64,000 bases of DNA, from the NCBI GenBank assembly GCA_039592335.1, contig JBDHBX010000011.1, positions 1 to 64,000 of the forward strand. Reading direction: 5' to 3'. Under the pieces are notes generated by a model. The model was not told the DNA's origin. It saw only the letters and a program-made list of their open reading frames with translations, and did not search any database. The translations under genes were made by a program, and so were the position numbers. This document shows positions 50,904 to 59,605 of this stretch, piece by piece. Within the stretch, counting starts at the first letter, position 1. Each line of letters opens with the position of its first letter. This DNA is from WVYX01 sp039592335. Its GTDB lineage: Bacteria > Gemmatimonadota > Gemmatimonadetes > Gemmatimonadales > GWC2-71-9.

Positions 50904-51570
50904 TCGTGTGCTCGCGATCGATGGCCCCGCCGGCTCGGGAAAATCCACCACGGCCGGCGCGGTGGCGGACCGGCTGCGGCTCCCGCACGTGGAGAGCGGC
51001 GCCCTCTATCGGGCCATCACCCTGGCCGCCCTGGACGCCGGGGCCGAGCTCGCCGGGCAGCGCCTCGTGGCTCTGGCGCGCTCCCTCCCCATCCGGCTGG
51101 ATCTCACCGATGCGGGCTTTCGGCCGGAGATCGCCGGGGTCGATGTCACCCAGGAGATTCGGTCCGCCCGTGTGACCGCCAAGGTGTCGGAGGTGTCGGC
51201 CCTCCCGGAGGTGCGCGAGTGGGTGAACGAGGAGGTGCGGGACGCAGTGGCCCGTCACCCCCGTGGCGCGGTGCTGGACGGCCGGGACATCGGGACGGTC
51301 GTGTTCCCCGACGCGGTGCTCAAGATCTTCCTGGTCGCGGACCCCGCCGTGAGGGCGCGGCGGCGGCTGCTGCAGGACGGTCGGGAAGTGGATCCGGTGT
51401 CTTTGGCGCGGGAGGTCGCGGAGCTCGAGCGGCGTGACGCGTACGACTCAACCCGGGCGGTGGCTCCACTGCGGCAGGCCTCCGATGCCGTGGCGCTCGA
51501 CACCTCCGATTTGAGCTTCGAGGAGCAGGTGGAGGCCATCGTGGAGCGCGCACGCAACCTCTTTTCCTAG
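50896..51570 (+). CDS. cmk: Cytidylate kinase
   Basis: 224 aa from ATG 50896 (a GTG 6 nt upstream is possible). P-loop AIDGPAGSGKSTT at the N-terminus, LDGRDIGTVV in the middle, DxxxSxR-type Arg-rich lid. Phosphorylates CMP/dCMP. Overlaps aroA; rpsA follows under its own promoter. Confidence 0.94.
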   Translation: MPSRVLAIDGPAGSGKSTTAGAVADRLRLPHVESGALYRAITLAALDAGAELAGQRLVALARSLPIRLDLTDAGFRPEIAGVDVTQEIRSARVTAKVSEVSALPEVREWVNEEVRDAVARHPRGAVLDGRDIGTVVFPDAVLKIFLVADPAVRARRRLLQDGREVDPVSLAREVAELERRDAYDSTRAVAPLRQASDAVALDTSDLSFEEQVEAIVERARNLFS

Positions 51571-51571
51571 C

Positions 51572-51600
51572 TTGACATAGCTGTTTGGGCGGTCTATCGT
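51572..51600 (+). promoter_or_regulatory. Promoter of rpsA
   Basis: Perfect TTGACA (51572-51577), 17 bp, TATCGT (51595-51600), directly after the cmk stop. The leader to the start codon is about 65-75 nt. Confidence 0.75.
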
Positions 51601-51670
51601 CATAGGCTCGTAGCGATCGCTTTTCTTGCGAACGTGACAATCGCGAACCGCACCACCACAAGTAGGAATC

Positions 51671-53572
51671 TTGACACAACCGATGGTTGACACTTCACCC
51701 GAACCCACGTCGCCCTCCGACGTGGCCAACGATCCCGCGTCCGAAGCCACGACGCCGTTCCCCGTTCGCCCCGACCTGTACGACGAAGACTACTCCGACG
51801 AGGAGTACCAGCAGATGCTGCAGCTGTACGAGGGTACGCTGCAGAGCATCCAGGAAGGGGAAATCGTCAGATCCAAGGTCCTGCGCGTCACCGAGAGCCA
51901 CGTCATCCTCGACGTCGGCTTCAAGTCGGAGGGCGCGGTACAGATCGAGGAATTCAAGGATCCCCAGACCATCGAGCCGGGCGAAGAGGTCGACGTACTG
52001 CTCGAGCGCCTCGAGGACGAGGAAGGCTCCATCGTCCTCTCGAAGAAGAAGGCGGACTTCATGCGGGTGTGGGAGAAGATCCGCCAGGCTTACGAGGATG
52101 ACGAGCCCGTGGAGGGCACGCTCCAGAAGAAGATCAAGGGTGGTGTCGTCGTCGATCTGATGGGCGTCGACGCCTTCCTGCCCGGGAGCCAGATCGCGCT
52201 GCGGCGTGTCCCCAACATCGACCAGCTGTTGGGTCAGAGCTTCCGCTTCAAGATCATCAAGCTCAACAAACGCCGCCGGAACATCGTGGTCTCGCGCCGC
52301 GTGATCCTGGAGGCCGAGCGGGCCCACAAGCGCGAGTTCCTGATGAAGGAGCTGGAGGTGGGGCAGGCGCGGAAGGGCATCGTGAAGAACGTGACGGACT
52401 TCGGCGCGTTCATCGATCTGGGCGGCGTCGACGGGCTACTGCACATCACCGACATGAGCTGGGGCCGCGTATCTCACCCGTCGGAGATCGTCGAGCTGGG
52501 GCAGGAGATCGAGGTGAAGGTGCTCGACATCGATTGGGACCGGGAGCGCATCTCGCTCGGTCTCAAGCAGCTGCATTCCTATCCGTGGGAGAACGTCGGG
52601 GAAAAGTACCCGGTCGGCGCGCGCGTGCAGGGGAAGGTCGTGAGCATCACCAACTACGGCGCGTTCGTGGAGCTGGAACCCGGCATCGAGGGCCTGGTCC
52701 ACATCAGCGAGATGAGCTGGACGCGCAACGTACGGCATCCGTCCAAGGTCGTCTCGATCGGCGAGACCATCGAGGCGGTCGTGCTGAAGGTAGATCCGCA
52801 GGAGGAGAAGATCTCCCTCGGCATGAAGCAGACCGAGCAGGATCCCTGGATGATGCTGCCCATGAAGTACCCGGTGGGCACGCAGATCAGCGGCAAGGTC
52901 CGCAACCTCACCTCGTTCGGCGCGTTCGTGGAGATCGAGCCCGGTATCGACGGCCTCATTCACATCTCCGACATGTCGTGGACGAAGCGCGTGCAGCACC
53001 CGTCGGAGATCGTCAAGAAGGGCGACACGGTCGAGGTCTCGATCCTCAACATCGATCCCGAGAACAAGCGCATCTCGCTGGGCCTCAAGCAGCTGCAGGA
53101 GGATCCGTGGCTCAAGATTGCCGAGACCCATCCGGTGGAGATGGAGGTCGAGGGCAAGATCGTGCGCTACCAGGACGGCGGGATCGTGGTGGACCTGGGA
53201 GGTGACCTCGAGGGCTTCGTGCCCCAGGCGCAGCTCCCGCTGGCCGATGGACAGACGGCAGAGCAGGAGACCAAGCCCGGCCAGGGTGTCGCGCTGAAGG
53301 TGGTGGAGGTCGACCCGATCCACCATCGGATCATCCTGGCCGCCACGGAGTTCCTCGAGATGCCCGCCGAGGACCTCGTGATGCTGTCGGAGCCCGAGGT
53401 AGAACTGGCGGCCGAGGCTGAGACCGAGACACCGGCCGCGGAGCCGGCGGAGCCTGTAGAGGCCGAGGCCGAGGCGGAGACCGAGGCGCCAACCGAGGTG
53501 CCACAACCCGAGGCGTCGGCCGAAGAGGCCACGGAGGAAGCGGAAGCGAAGTCGGACCCGGCCTCCGAGTAG
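51671..53572 (+). CDS. rpsA: 30S ribosomal protein S1
   Basis: 633 aa from TTG 51671 (AGGAA close upstream) or 629 from ATG 51683. N-terminal 35 residues are a Pro/Thr/Asp-rich extension; then six S1 repeats, the canonical ones with ITDMSWGRVSHPSEIV, HISEMSWTRNVRHPSK and HISDMSWTKRVQHPSE; and an Ala/Glu/Pro-rich acidic tail of about 75 residues. S1 brings mRNA to the 30S subunit, which matters where leaders lack ribosome sites. The tail is unlike E. coli S1. Confidence 0.95.
   Translation: MTQPMVDTSPEPTSPSDVANDPASEATTPFPVRPDLYDEDYSDEEYQQMLQLYEGTLQSIQEGEIVRSKVLRVTESHVILDVGFKSEGAVQIEEFKDPQTIEPGEEVDVLLERLEDEEGSIVLSKKKADFMRVWEKIRQAYEDDEPVEGTLQKKIKGGVVVDLMGVDAFLPGSQIALRRVPNIDQLLGQSFRFKIIKLNKRRRNIVVSRRVILEAERAHKREFLMKELEVGQARKGIVKNVTDFGAFIDLGGVDGLLHITDMSWGRVSHPSEIVELGQEIEVKVLDIDWDRERISLGLKQLHSYPWENVGEKYPVGARVQGKVVSITNYGAFVELEPGIEGLVHISEMSWTRNVRHPSKVVSIGETIEAVVLKVDPQEEKISLGMKQTEQDPWMMLPMKYPVGTQISGKVRNLTSFGAFVEIEPGIDGLIHISDMSWTKRVQHPSEIVKKGDTVEVSILNIDPENKRISLGLKQLQEDPWLKIAETHPVEMEVEGKIVRYQDGGIVVDLGGDLEGFVPQAQLPLADGQTAEQETKPGQGVALKVVEVDPIHHRIILAATEFLEMPAEDLVMLSEPEVELAAEAETETPAAEPAEPVEAEAEAETEAPTEVPQPEASAEEATEEAEAKSDPASE
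51758..51775 (-). repeat. Possible opposite-strand copy of the repeat in rpsA
   Basis: TTCCCCGTTCGCCCCGAC matches 16 of 18 bases of the sequence closing the mutS2 repeat (5945-5962), and codes for FPVRPD within the variable N-terminal extension of S1. Could be coincidence. Confidence 0.25.
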
Positions 53573-53620
53573 CCCGATGCGTCCGGTGACACCCCTAACC
53601 CATCGTGTCCCGGCACTCTC

Positions 53621-55171
53621 ATGACGATCCAACAGAAGCTCGACACGCTCCATCGCCTCCGCTCTGAGTCGGAACAGGGCGGAGGCGAGGAGCGTGTGGC
53701 TCAGCAGCACGACAAGGGCAAGCTCACCGCCCGCGAGCGGCTCGACCTGCTGCTCGATCCCGGCTCGTTCGTCGAGCTGGACCGGTTCGTGACCCACCGC
53801 TCGACCGATTTCGGCCTCGAGAAGAAGAAGATCCTGGGCGACGGCGTCGTCACCGGCTATGGGCGCGTCGACGGGCGTCTCGTGTACGTGTTCTCCCAGG
53901 ACTTTACTGTGTTCGGCGGGTCCCTGGCGGAGGCACACGCCGAGAAGATCTGCAAGGTGATGGACCTCGCCGTGCAGAATGGCGCCCCGATGATCGGACT
54001 GAACGATTCGGGGGGCGCCCGCATCCAGGAGGGCGTCGTCTCCTTGGGTGGCTACGCCGACATCTTCCTGCGCAACACCCTCACGTCCGGGGTGGTGCCG
54101 CAGATCAGCGCGGTCCTCGGCCCCTGTGCCGGCGGTGCGGTGTACAGTCCCGCGATCACCGACTTCGTGTTCATGGTGCGCGGGATCTCCTACATGTTTG
54201 TCACCGGCCCGAACGTCGTGAAGACGGTAACGCACGAGGATGTGACGCACGAGGAGCTGGGTGGCGCCGACGTGCACGCGTCGGTGTCGGGTGTGGCACA
54301 CTTCGCCCACGACTCGGAGATGGAGTGCCTCACCGAGATCCGGCGGCTGCTGAGCTTCCTCCCCGGCAACAACGTCGACAGCCCGCCGGTCAAGCCCACG
54401 GACGACCCGCCCGACCGGCGCGACGAAGAGCTCCTCACGATCGTGCCCGACAACCCGAACAGGCCGTACGATATGCACGAGGTGATCCGGCGCGTGGTGG
54501 ACGACGGCGAGCTGCTGGAGATCCATCGGGAGTACGCCTCGAACCTCATCGTGGGGTTCGCTCGGCTGGGCAGTCATCCGGTCGGGATCATCGCCAACCA
54601 GCCGGCGGTGCTGGCCGGGGTGCTCGACATCAAGGCGTCGGGCAAGGGCGCGCGGTTCATCCGATTCTGCGACGCGTTCAACATCCCCCTCCTCACGTTC
54701 GAGGACGTGCCGGGCTTTCTGCCGGGCATCGATCAGGAGCACGGCGGCATCATCAAGCAGGGCGCCAAGCTGCTCTACGCCTACGCCGAGGCCACGGTGC
54801 CGAAGCTCACGGTGATCACGCGCAAGGCCTACGGCGGCGCGTACGACGTGATGAGCTCGCGGCACGTGCGGGGTGACTTCAACGTCGGGTGGCCGACGGC
54901 CGAGATCGCGGTGATGGGACCCAAAGGCGCCGCGGAGATCCTGTTCAAGCGGGACCTCGCCGCGGCCGACGATCCCGAGGCCAAGCTGGACGATTTGGTC
55001 GCGGACTACCGCGAAAAGTTCGCCAATCCCTACCTGGCGGCGGCTCGAGGCTACCTGGACGACGTGATCGACCCGCGCGAGACGCGGCCGCGGCTCATCT
55101 CGGCGCTGCAGAGCTTGCTTGCCAAGCGACAGAGCGTGCATCCGCGGAAGCATGGCAACATTCCGCTGTGA
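53621..55171 (+). CDS. Acyl-CoA (propionyl/acetyl) carboxylase, carboxyltransferase subunit
   Basis: 516 aa biotin-dependent carboxyltransferase. Two crotonase-like halves: LNDSGGARIQEGV with LGPCAGGAVYSPA (acyl-CoA site), and DVPGFLPGIDQEHGGIIKQGAKLLYAY with RKAYGGAYDVMSSRH (biotin site). This pattern is that of propionyl-CoA carboxylase beta, though broad acetyl/propionyl enzymes look alike. ATG 53621, 48 nt after rpsA; no good promoter is seen in the gap. The partner subunits follow at 55343 and 58068. Confidence 0.9.
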   Translation: MTIQQKLDTLHRLRSESEQGGGEERVAQQHDKGKLTARERLDLLLDPGSFVELDRFVTHRSTDFGLEKKKILGDGVVTGYGRVDGRLVYVFSQDFTVFGGSLAEAHAEKICKVMDLAVQNGAPMIGLNDSGGARIQEGVVSLGGYADIFLRNTLTSGVVPQISAVLGPCAGGAVYSPAITDFVFMVRGISYMFVTGPNVVKTVTHEDVTHEELGGADVHASVSGVAHFAHDSEMECLTEIRRLLSFLPGNNVDSPPVKPTDDPPDRRDEELLTIVPDNPNRPYDMHEVIRRVVDDGELLEIHREYASNLIVGFARLGSHPVGIIANQPAVLAGVLDIKASGKGARFIRFCDAFNIPLLTFEDVPGFLPGIDQEHGGIIKQGAKLLYAYAEATVPKLTVITRKAYGGAYDVMSSRHVRGDFNVGWPTAEIAVMGPKGAAEILFKRDLAAADDPEAKLDDLVADYREKFANPYLAAARGYLDDVIDPRETRPRLISALQSLLAKRQSVHPRKHGNIPL

Positions 55172-55342
55172 CCACCGGCGTCCGATCTGCTCGGCCGGGA
55201 CGCCGCCTTCGCGAGCGGCAGAGCCGGCCGACCCACCGACTCACCCTGGACCACGAGCAACGCGCTCTGATGCACGCTCAGGCGACACCCCACCCTCGCT
55301 AGTCCCGCCGCCGCAGTCCCGGCGCGGTCCACTGAGCGTCCC

Positions 55343-56848
55343 ATGAAGCGCGTTCTGGTCGCCAACCGAGGGGAGATCGCGCTCCGCATCATCCGCGCCT
55401 GCCACGAACAGGATGTCGAGGCGGTTGCCGTCTACTCCGAGGCCGACCGGCTCACCCCCCACGTCAAGGCGGCGGACGCCGCCGTGGAGCTGGGTCCCGC
55501 CCCGGCCAGCGAATCGTACCTGAGCGTGGAGCGGCTGCTCGAAGCAGCCCGCCGGACGGGCGCCGACGCGGTCCACCCGGGGTACGGCTTCCTCGCCGAA
55601 CAGGCCCGGTTTGCCGAGGCCGTGGAACAGGCGGGGCTCGCCTTCGTCGGGCCGCCCGCGTCCGCGATTCGGGCCATGGGCGAGAAGACCGAAGCGAGGC
55701 GGCGCATGGCCAAGGCCGGTGTGCCCATCGTGCCCGGCACCACGGAGCCTTTGGCCGACGGGGATGCCGTGTTGCGCGCGGCGGAGGAGATCGGTTATCC
55801 GGTACTCCTCAAGGCAGCGGCCGGTGGTGGTGGCAAGGGGATGCGCGTGGCCGCCACGCCCGAGGAAGCGCGCAAGGGATTCGCCGCGGCCTCGTCCGAA
55901 GCGAAGTCGGCCTTCGGCGATGACGCGATCTACCTGGAAAAGTTCGTCGAGCGACCGCGCCACGTGGAGATCCAGGTGTTAGCCGATCGGTTTGGCAACA
56001 CCATCCACCTGGGAGAGCGGGAGTGCTCGGTGCAGCGCCGGCACCAAAAGCTGATTGAGGAGTCGCCGTCGCCGGCGGTGGACCTCGACCTGCGCTTGCG
56101 CATGGGGGAGGCCGCCGTGAAGGCGGCGCAGGCCGTGGGGTACCTCAGTGCCGGGACGGTGGAGTTCCTGCTCGACACCGAAGGGAAGTTCTACTTCCTA
56201 GAAATGAACACCAGACTCCAGGTCGAGCATCCCGTCACCGAGATGGTGTACGGGGTGGACATCGTGCGGGAGCAGCTGCGTATCGCGGCGGGCGAGCCGA
56301 TGACCTGCCCCAATCGGCCCATGCGCCCGCGCGGTCACGCCATCGAGTGCCGTCTCACGGCGGAAGATCCCTTCGCCAATTTCCTGCCGGCCACCGGCCG
56401 GATCGGCTACCTGCACGCGCCCTCCGGTCCGGGCGTGCGGTGGGACGCTGGCGTAGAGACGGGGAGCGAGGTCGAGCTGTACTACGACTCGCTGCTGGGG
56501 AAGCTGATCGTCTGGGGGGAGAACCGCGAACGCGCGGTCCGGCGCATGCGGCGTGCGCTCGACGAGCTCGTCATCGTGGGAGTGCCGACGTCGCAGCCGT
56601 TCCATCGGCGCGTGATGGACGAGGCCACCTTCCTGAGTGGCGAGTATGACATCGGCTACCTCGAGCGGGTGGGCGATGCGCTGCTCGCTGCCGAGCTGAG
56701 CGATGAGGATCTGGAGCACATCGCCGTCGCGGCGGCCCTCGCCGAGGACGAAGCGCGGAGCGCCATGGTCCCCGTCGCCGAGGATGGTGGGGTGGGGCAG
56801 ACCGAGAGCCTCTGGCTGCGCGTCTCCCGTCTCCGCGGGCTGCGATGA
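55343..56848 (+). CDS. Biotin carboxylase subunit of acyl-CoA carboxylase
   Basis: 501 aa. MKRVLVANRGEIALRIIRAC N-terminus, ATP-grasp with GGGGKGMR near 162-169, HVEIQVLAD, ECSVQRRHQKLIEE, EMNTRLQVEHPVTE and the C-terminal FxPxTGRI-type block. Unlike fused PCCA it ends soon after the biotin carboxylase domain (an extra 45 acidic residues), the carrier being separate. The 171 nt before it holds no gene or obvious signal. The next gene, an RNA methyltransferase, overlaps it by 4 nt. Confidence 0.92.
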   Translation: MKRVLVANRGEIALRIIRACHEQDVEAVAVYSEADRLTPHVKAADAAVELGPAPASESYLSVERLLEAARRTGADAVHPGYGFLAEQARFAEAVEQAGLAFVGPPASAIRAMGEKTEARRRMAKAGVPIVPGTTEPLADGDAVLRAAEEIGYPVLLKAAAGGGGKGMRVAATPEEARKGFAAASSEAKSAFGDDAIYLEKFVERPRHVEIQVLADRFGNTIHLGERECSVQRRHQKLIEESPSPAVDLDLRLRMGEAAVKAAQAVGYLSAGTVEFLLDTEGKFYFLEMNTRLQVEHPVTEMVYGVDIVREQLRIAAGEPMTCPNRPMRPRGHAIECRLTAEDPFANFLPATGRIGYLHAPSGPGVRWDAGVETGSEVELYYDSLLGKLIVWGENRERAVRRMRRALDELVIVGVPTSQPFHRRVMDEATFLSGEYDIGYLERVGDALLAAELSDEDLEHIAVAAALAEDEARSAMVPVAEDGGVGQTESLWLRVSRLRGLR

Positions 56849-58071
56849 GCGCCGTCGCCATCGAGCGCATCGCCGCAGGCGGCGACGGCGTGGGTCGGCT
56901 GGACGACGGGATGACGGTGTTTGTGCCACGCACCGCGCCGGGGGACCTCGTGGAGCTCGAGATCGTGGAGCGGAAGCGCCGGTTTGCCCGGGCCCGCGTG
57001 CGCCAGCGGTCGGCGTCCGGTGCGGAGCGGGTGGACCCACGCTGCCGACACTACATGGACGACGGCTGCGGTGGGTGTCAGCTGCAACACCTCGGGCCCG
57101 CGGGGCAGCTCGAGGCCAAGCGACGCATCGTGGGCGACGCGCTGCGCCGGATCGCGCGGCAGGAGGTCGACGATCCGGAGATCGTGCCCGCCCCGCGGGC
57201 GTGGCGCTACCGCACCCGGGTCACGCTGGCGGCACGCGGGCGGCAGCTCGGGTTCCACCGGTTCGACGATGCGGCACGGGTGTTCGCGTTGGAGGACTGC
57301 CCCATCACGCGCGAGCGGGTGATGCAGTTGTGGGGCCGGATCCGTCCTCACTTGACCCTGATGCCCGCCGAGCTGGACGGCGTGACGCTGCGCGAGGACC
57401 GGGACGGGGGACTCCACGTGCTGGTGGACACCCCCCACGCGGCGCCCTGGGATGCGGCGCCGCTGCTGGCGGCGCTCGAGGAGCCGCGCTGCACGATCTG
57501 GTGGCGACCCGGTCGCGGCGCGCCTCGCGCGGTGGCGGGCCGGGAGCAGGGGTTCCCGGTGGTGGCGTTCGAGCAGGTCTACCCCGAGTTCGGAGCGCGC
57601 ATTCGCCACGATGCGGTGGATGCCTTGGGTCTGCTGCATGGCAAGGTCGCGTGGGACTTGTACGGCGGCGTGGGGGAAACTGCCGAGCTGCTCGCGGCGC
57701 GCGGCGCCCGCGTCTGGACGGTGGACGCCGACCGGCGCGCGGTAGAGTGGGGAAGGGAAAGGAACGCGGCGCATGGGTCCGTCCAGCGGATCGCCGAGCG
57801 GGTCGAGGAGGTGCTGCATCGGCTGCCCGAGCCCGACGTGGTGATCGTGAATCCGCCGCGCGGCGGGGTCGGGAAGCCCGTCGCGACCGCGCTCGACCGG
57901 TGGGCCGCGGGTCGCGGAGAGGCTCGGCTGAGCTACGTCTCGTGCGATCCGGCGACGCTGGCCCGCGACGTCGCACGCATGCCGGGCCTGCGGCTCACGG
58001 CGGTCACAGCCTACGATCTGTTTCCACAGACGAGTCACGTCGAGACCCTGGCGGTGCTGGAGGCGGCGTGA
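56845..58071 (+). CDS. RNA (uracil-5-)methyltransferase, RlmD/TrmA family with TRAM domain
   Basis: 408 aa. N-terminal TRAM (about 1-55), an iron-sulfur motif with C67, C75, C78 and a fourth Cys near 152 (LEDCPI), SAM domain with YGGVGETAEL (DLYxGxG-type), NPPRGGVGKP, and nucleophile C367 in SYVSCDPATLARD with the final QTSHVETLAVLE. Methylates U to m5U in 23S rRNA or tRNA; the exact site is not decidable. Placed between the biotin carboxylase and carrier genes with 4 nt overlaps on both sides, an odd neighbour. Confidence 0.88.
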   Translation: MSAVAIERIAAGGDGVGRLDDGMTVFVPRTAPGDLVELEIVERKRRFARARVRQRSASGAERVDPRCRHYMDDGCGGCQLQHLGPAGQLEAKRRIVGDALRRIARQEVDDPEIVPAPRAWRYRTRVTLAARGRQLGFHRFDDAARVFALEDCPITRERVMQLWGRIRPHLTLMPAELDGVTLREDRDGGLHVLVDTPHAAPWDAAPLLAALEEPRCTIWWRPGRGAPRAVAGREQGFPVVAFEQVYPEFGARIRHDAVDALGLLHGKVAWDLYGGVGETAELLAARGARVWTVDADRRAVEWGRERNAAHGSVQRIAERVEEVLHRLPEPDVVIVNPPRGGVGKPVATALDRWAAGRGEARLSYVSCDPATLARDVARMPGLRLTAVTAYDLFPQTSHVETLAVLEAA

Positions 58072-58574
58072 AGTACACGGTGACGGTGGGCAAGCGGACG
58101 ATCCTGGTCGAGGTAAAGGGCGACTCGGTGCAGCTGGATGGGCGCCCCGTGCGAGCGGCCCTCGTCGGCATCCCCCAGACCCCGCTGCGACAGCTTGTGT
58201 TGAATGGCCAGGCCCGCACCTTTGCCATGGTGCGCGGTGCGGATGGCTGGACGATTCAGGCCTCCGGTCGTGGCTGGCCCGTGGAGGTGCTCGACGAGCG
58301 CACGCAGGCCCTGCGGGAGCTCACCGGGCGGGGCACCGAGCATGCGGCCGGGGGCCTGATTCGCGCCCCGATGCCCGGGCTCGTGGTGCGCGTGGAGGTA
58401 GAGGTGGGCCAGCAGCTCGAGGAGGGTGCCGGTGTGGTGGTGCTGGAGGCGATGAAGATGGAGAACGAGATCACCACCCCGGGGCCGGGCGTGGTGAAGA
58501 CGGTGCTCGTCGAGGCGGGAGCGGCCGTCGAGAAGGGCGCTCCGCTCGTGGAAGTGGCCCAAGCAGAGGCTTGA
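58068..58574 (+). CDS. Biotin carboxyl carrier protein
   Basis: 168 aa, GTG start overlapping the methyltransferase stop. Biotinyl domain in the last 75 residues: IRAPMPGLVVRVEVEVGQQ and the biotinylated K130 in LEAMKMENEI. The N-terminal half (strands, about 1-90) resembles the BT/carrier linker of PCC-type enzymes and likely docks it to the carboxyltransferase. Its TGA stop lies inside the rplM -35. Confidence 0.9.
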   Translation: MKYTVTVGKRTILVEVKGDSVQLDGRPVRAALVGIPQTPLRQLVLNGQARTFAMVRGADGWTIQASGRGWPVEVLDERTQALRELTGRGTEHAAGGLIRAPMPGLVVRVEVEVGQQLEEGAGVVVLEAMKMENEITTPGPGVVKTVLVEAGAAVEKGAPLVEVAQAEA

Positions 58575-58599
58575 CCGCTGCCCATGCGGTCGCTAGCAT
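58571..58599 (+). promoter_or_regulatory. Promoter of rplM-rpsI
   Basis: TTGACC (58571-58576), 17 bp, TAGCAT (58594-58599). The TGA stop of the carrier gene is part of the -35. The leader to the rplM ATG is about 48 nt. Confidence 0.7.
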
Positions 58600-58653
58600 T
58601 CGTGACTGTCTTAATTCTCACGTTTGCACGGGGTTACGAGGTTTCCCGGATCG

Positions 58654-59088
58654 ATGAAGACGTACTCGCCAACAGCTGCTGAGCTCGATCACCGCTGGTT
58701 CGTGGTGGACGCCGAGGGCGTCGTGCTGGGGCGGCTCGCCAGCAAGGTGGCGCAGATCATTCGCGGCAAGCACAAGCCCACCTTCGCGCCGCACATGGAC
58801 GGCGGGGACTACGTGGTCGTGGTCAACGCGGAGAAGGTGCGGCTCACCGGGAAGAAGATGGAGCAGAAGCAGTACTTCCGGTACACGGGATACATGGGAC
58901 ACGAGAAGTTCGTGCCCGTCGCGAAGATGCTGAAGGAGCATCCCGAGCGCGTGATCGAGAAGGCCGTGTTCGGCATGCTCCCCAAGGGGACCCTGGGACG
59001 ACAGGTGCTGCGCAAGAAGCTCAAGGTCTACGCCGGCCCGGAGCACCCGCACCAGGGGCAGAGCCCCGCACCCCTCGACTTGAAGTAG
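58654..59088 (+). CDS. rplM: 50S ribosomal protein L13
   Basis: 144 aa from ATG 58654. WFVVDAEGVVLGRLASKVA, GDYVVVVNAEKVRLTGKKME, GMLPKGTLGR and the YAGPEHPHQ end are diagnostic. Start chosen by conserved MKTYSP; an upstream GTG adds ten unconserved residues. Followed by rpsI after 10 nt. Confidence 0.97.
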   Translation: MKTYSPTAAELDHRWFVVDAEGVVLGRLASKVAQIIRGKHKPTFAPHMDGGDYVVVVNAEKVRLTGKKMEQKQYFRYTGYMGHEKFVPVAKMLKEHPERVIEKAVFGMLPKGTLGRQVLRKKLKVYAGPEHPHQGQSPAPLDLK

Positions 59089-59098
59089 GGACCTGGAT

Positions 59099-59506
59099 AT
59101 GTCGACTGCAGTCCAACCGGAGCTTCGGTGGCACGCCGTCGGGCGTCGCAAGACGTCGGTGGCTCGAGTGTATCTCACGCCGGGGTCGGGCAAGTGGGAC
59201 GTCAACGGGCGCACGCTGGGTGACTACTTTCCCCGGCGGTCGCTGATCCAGCATATCCAGCAGCCGTTCACCGTGACCGACACCCTAGGGGCCTTCGACG
59301 TGAAGGCGCGCCTCGCGGGTGGGGGCTCGACCGGACAGTCCGGCGCCCTGCGCCTGGCAATCGCGCGGGCGTTGGTCAAGGCGGACGAGACCCATAGGCG
59401 CAAGCTGCGCGAGCACGGGTTGCTCACGCGGGATCCGCGCGCGGTGGAGCGTAAGAAGCCGGGACAGCCGGGAGCGCGGAAGCGCTTCCAGTTCTCGAAG
59501 CGGTAA
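59099..59506 (+). CDS. rpsI: 30S ribosomal protein S9
   Basis: 135 aa. AVGRRKTSVARVYLTPG, VKARLAGGGSTGQSGALR, and the ending RKRFQFSKR, whose basic tail reaches the P site. Shares the rplM promoter. Confidence 0.97.
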   Translation: MSTAVQPELRWHAVGRRKTSVARVYLTPGSGKWDVNGRTLGDYFPRRSLIQHIQQPFTVTDTLGAFDVKARLAGGGSTGQSGALRLAIARALVKADETHRRKLREHGLLTRDPRAVERKKPGQPGARKRFQFSKR

Positions 59507-59523
59507 ATACCCACACCGCTGGA

Positions 59524-59565
59524 TCCCGCACGGGGTGTTCGCCGGGCAGGCGAATCGGCGCGGGA
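59524..59565 (+). promoter_or_regulatory. Two-part hairpin in the rpsB leader
   Basis: Outer arms TCCCGC (59524-59529) and GCGGGA (59560-59565) enclose an inner hairpin TTCGCC-GGGCA-GGCGAA (59538-59554). It fills the 99 nt rpsI-rpsB gap. In E. coli S2 represses its own leader; here only the structure is seen. No promoter was recognised in the gap. Confidence 0.4.
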
Positions 59566-59605
59566 GCAGAAGGCGGTGGACGACAAACCCTGAAGGACGA
59601 GGTAC

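Noticed and set aside
55172..55342. Small gene between the carboxyltransferase and biotin carboxylase genes
   Set aside because: No start with a ribosome site and no sensible translation on either strand; nothing recognisable in this 171 nt.
57745..57775. Further repeat copy in the RNA methyltransferase gene
   Set aside because: GGGGAAGGGAAAGGAACG is similar but shorter, and the encoded WGRERNAAHG fits the family without an insertion.
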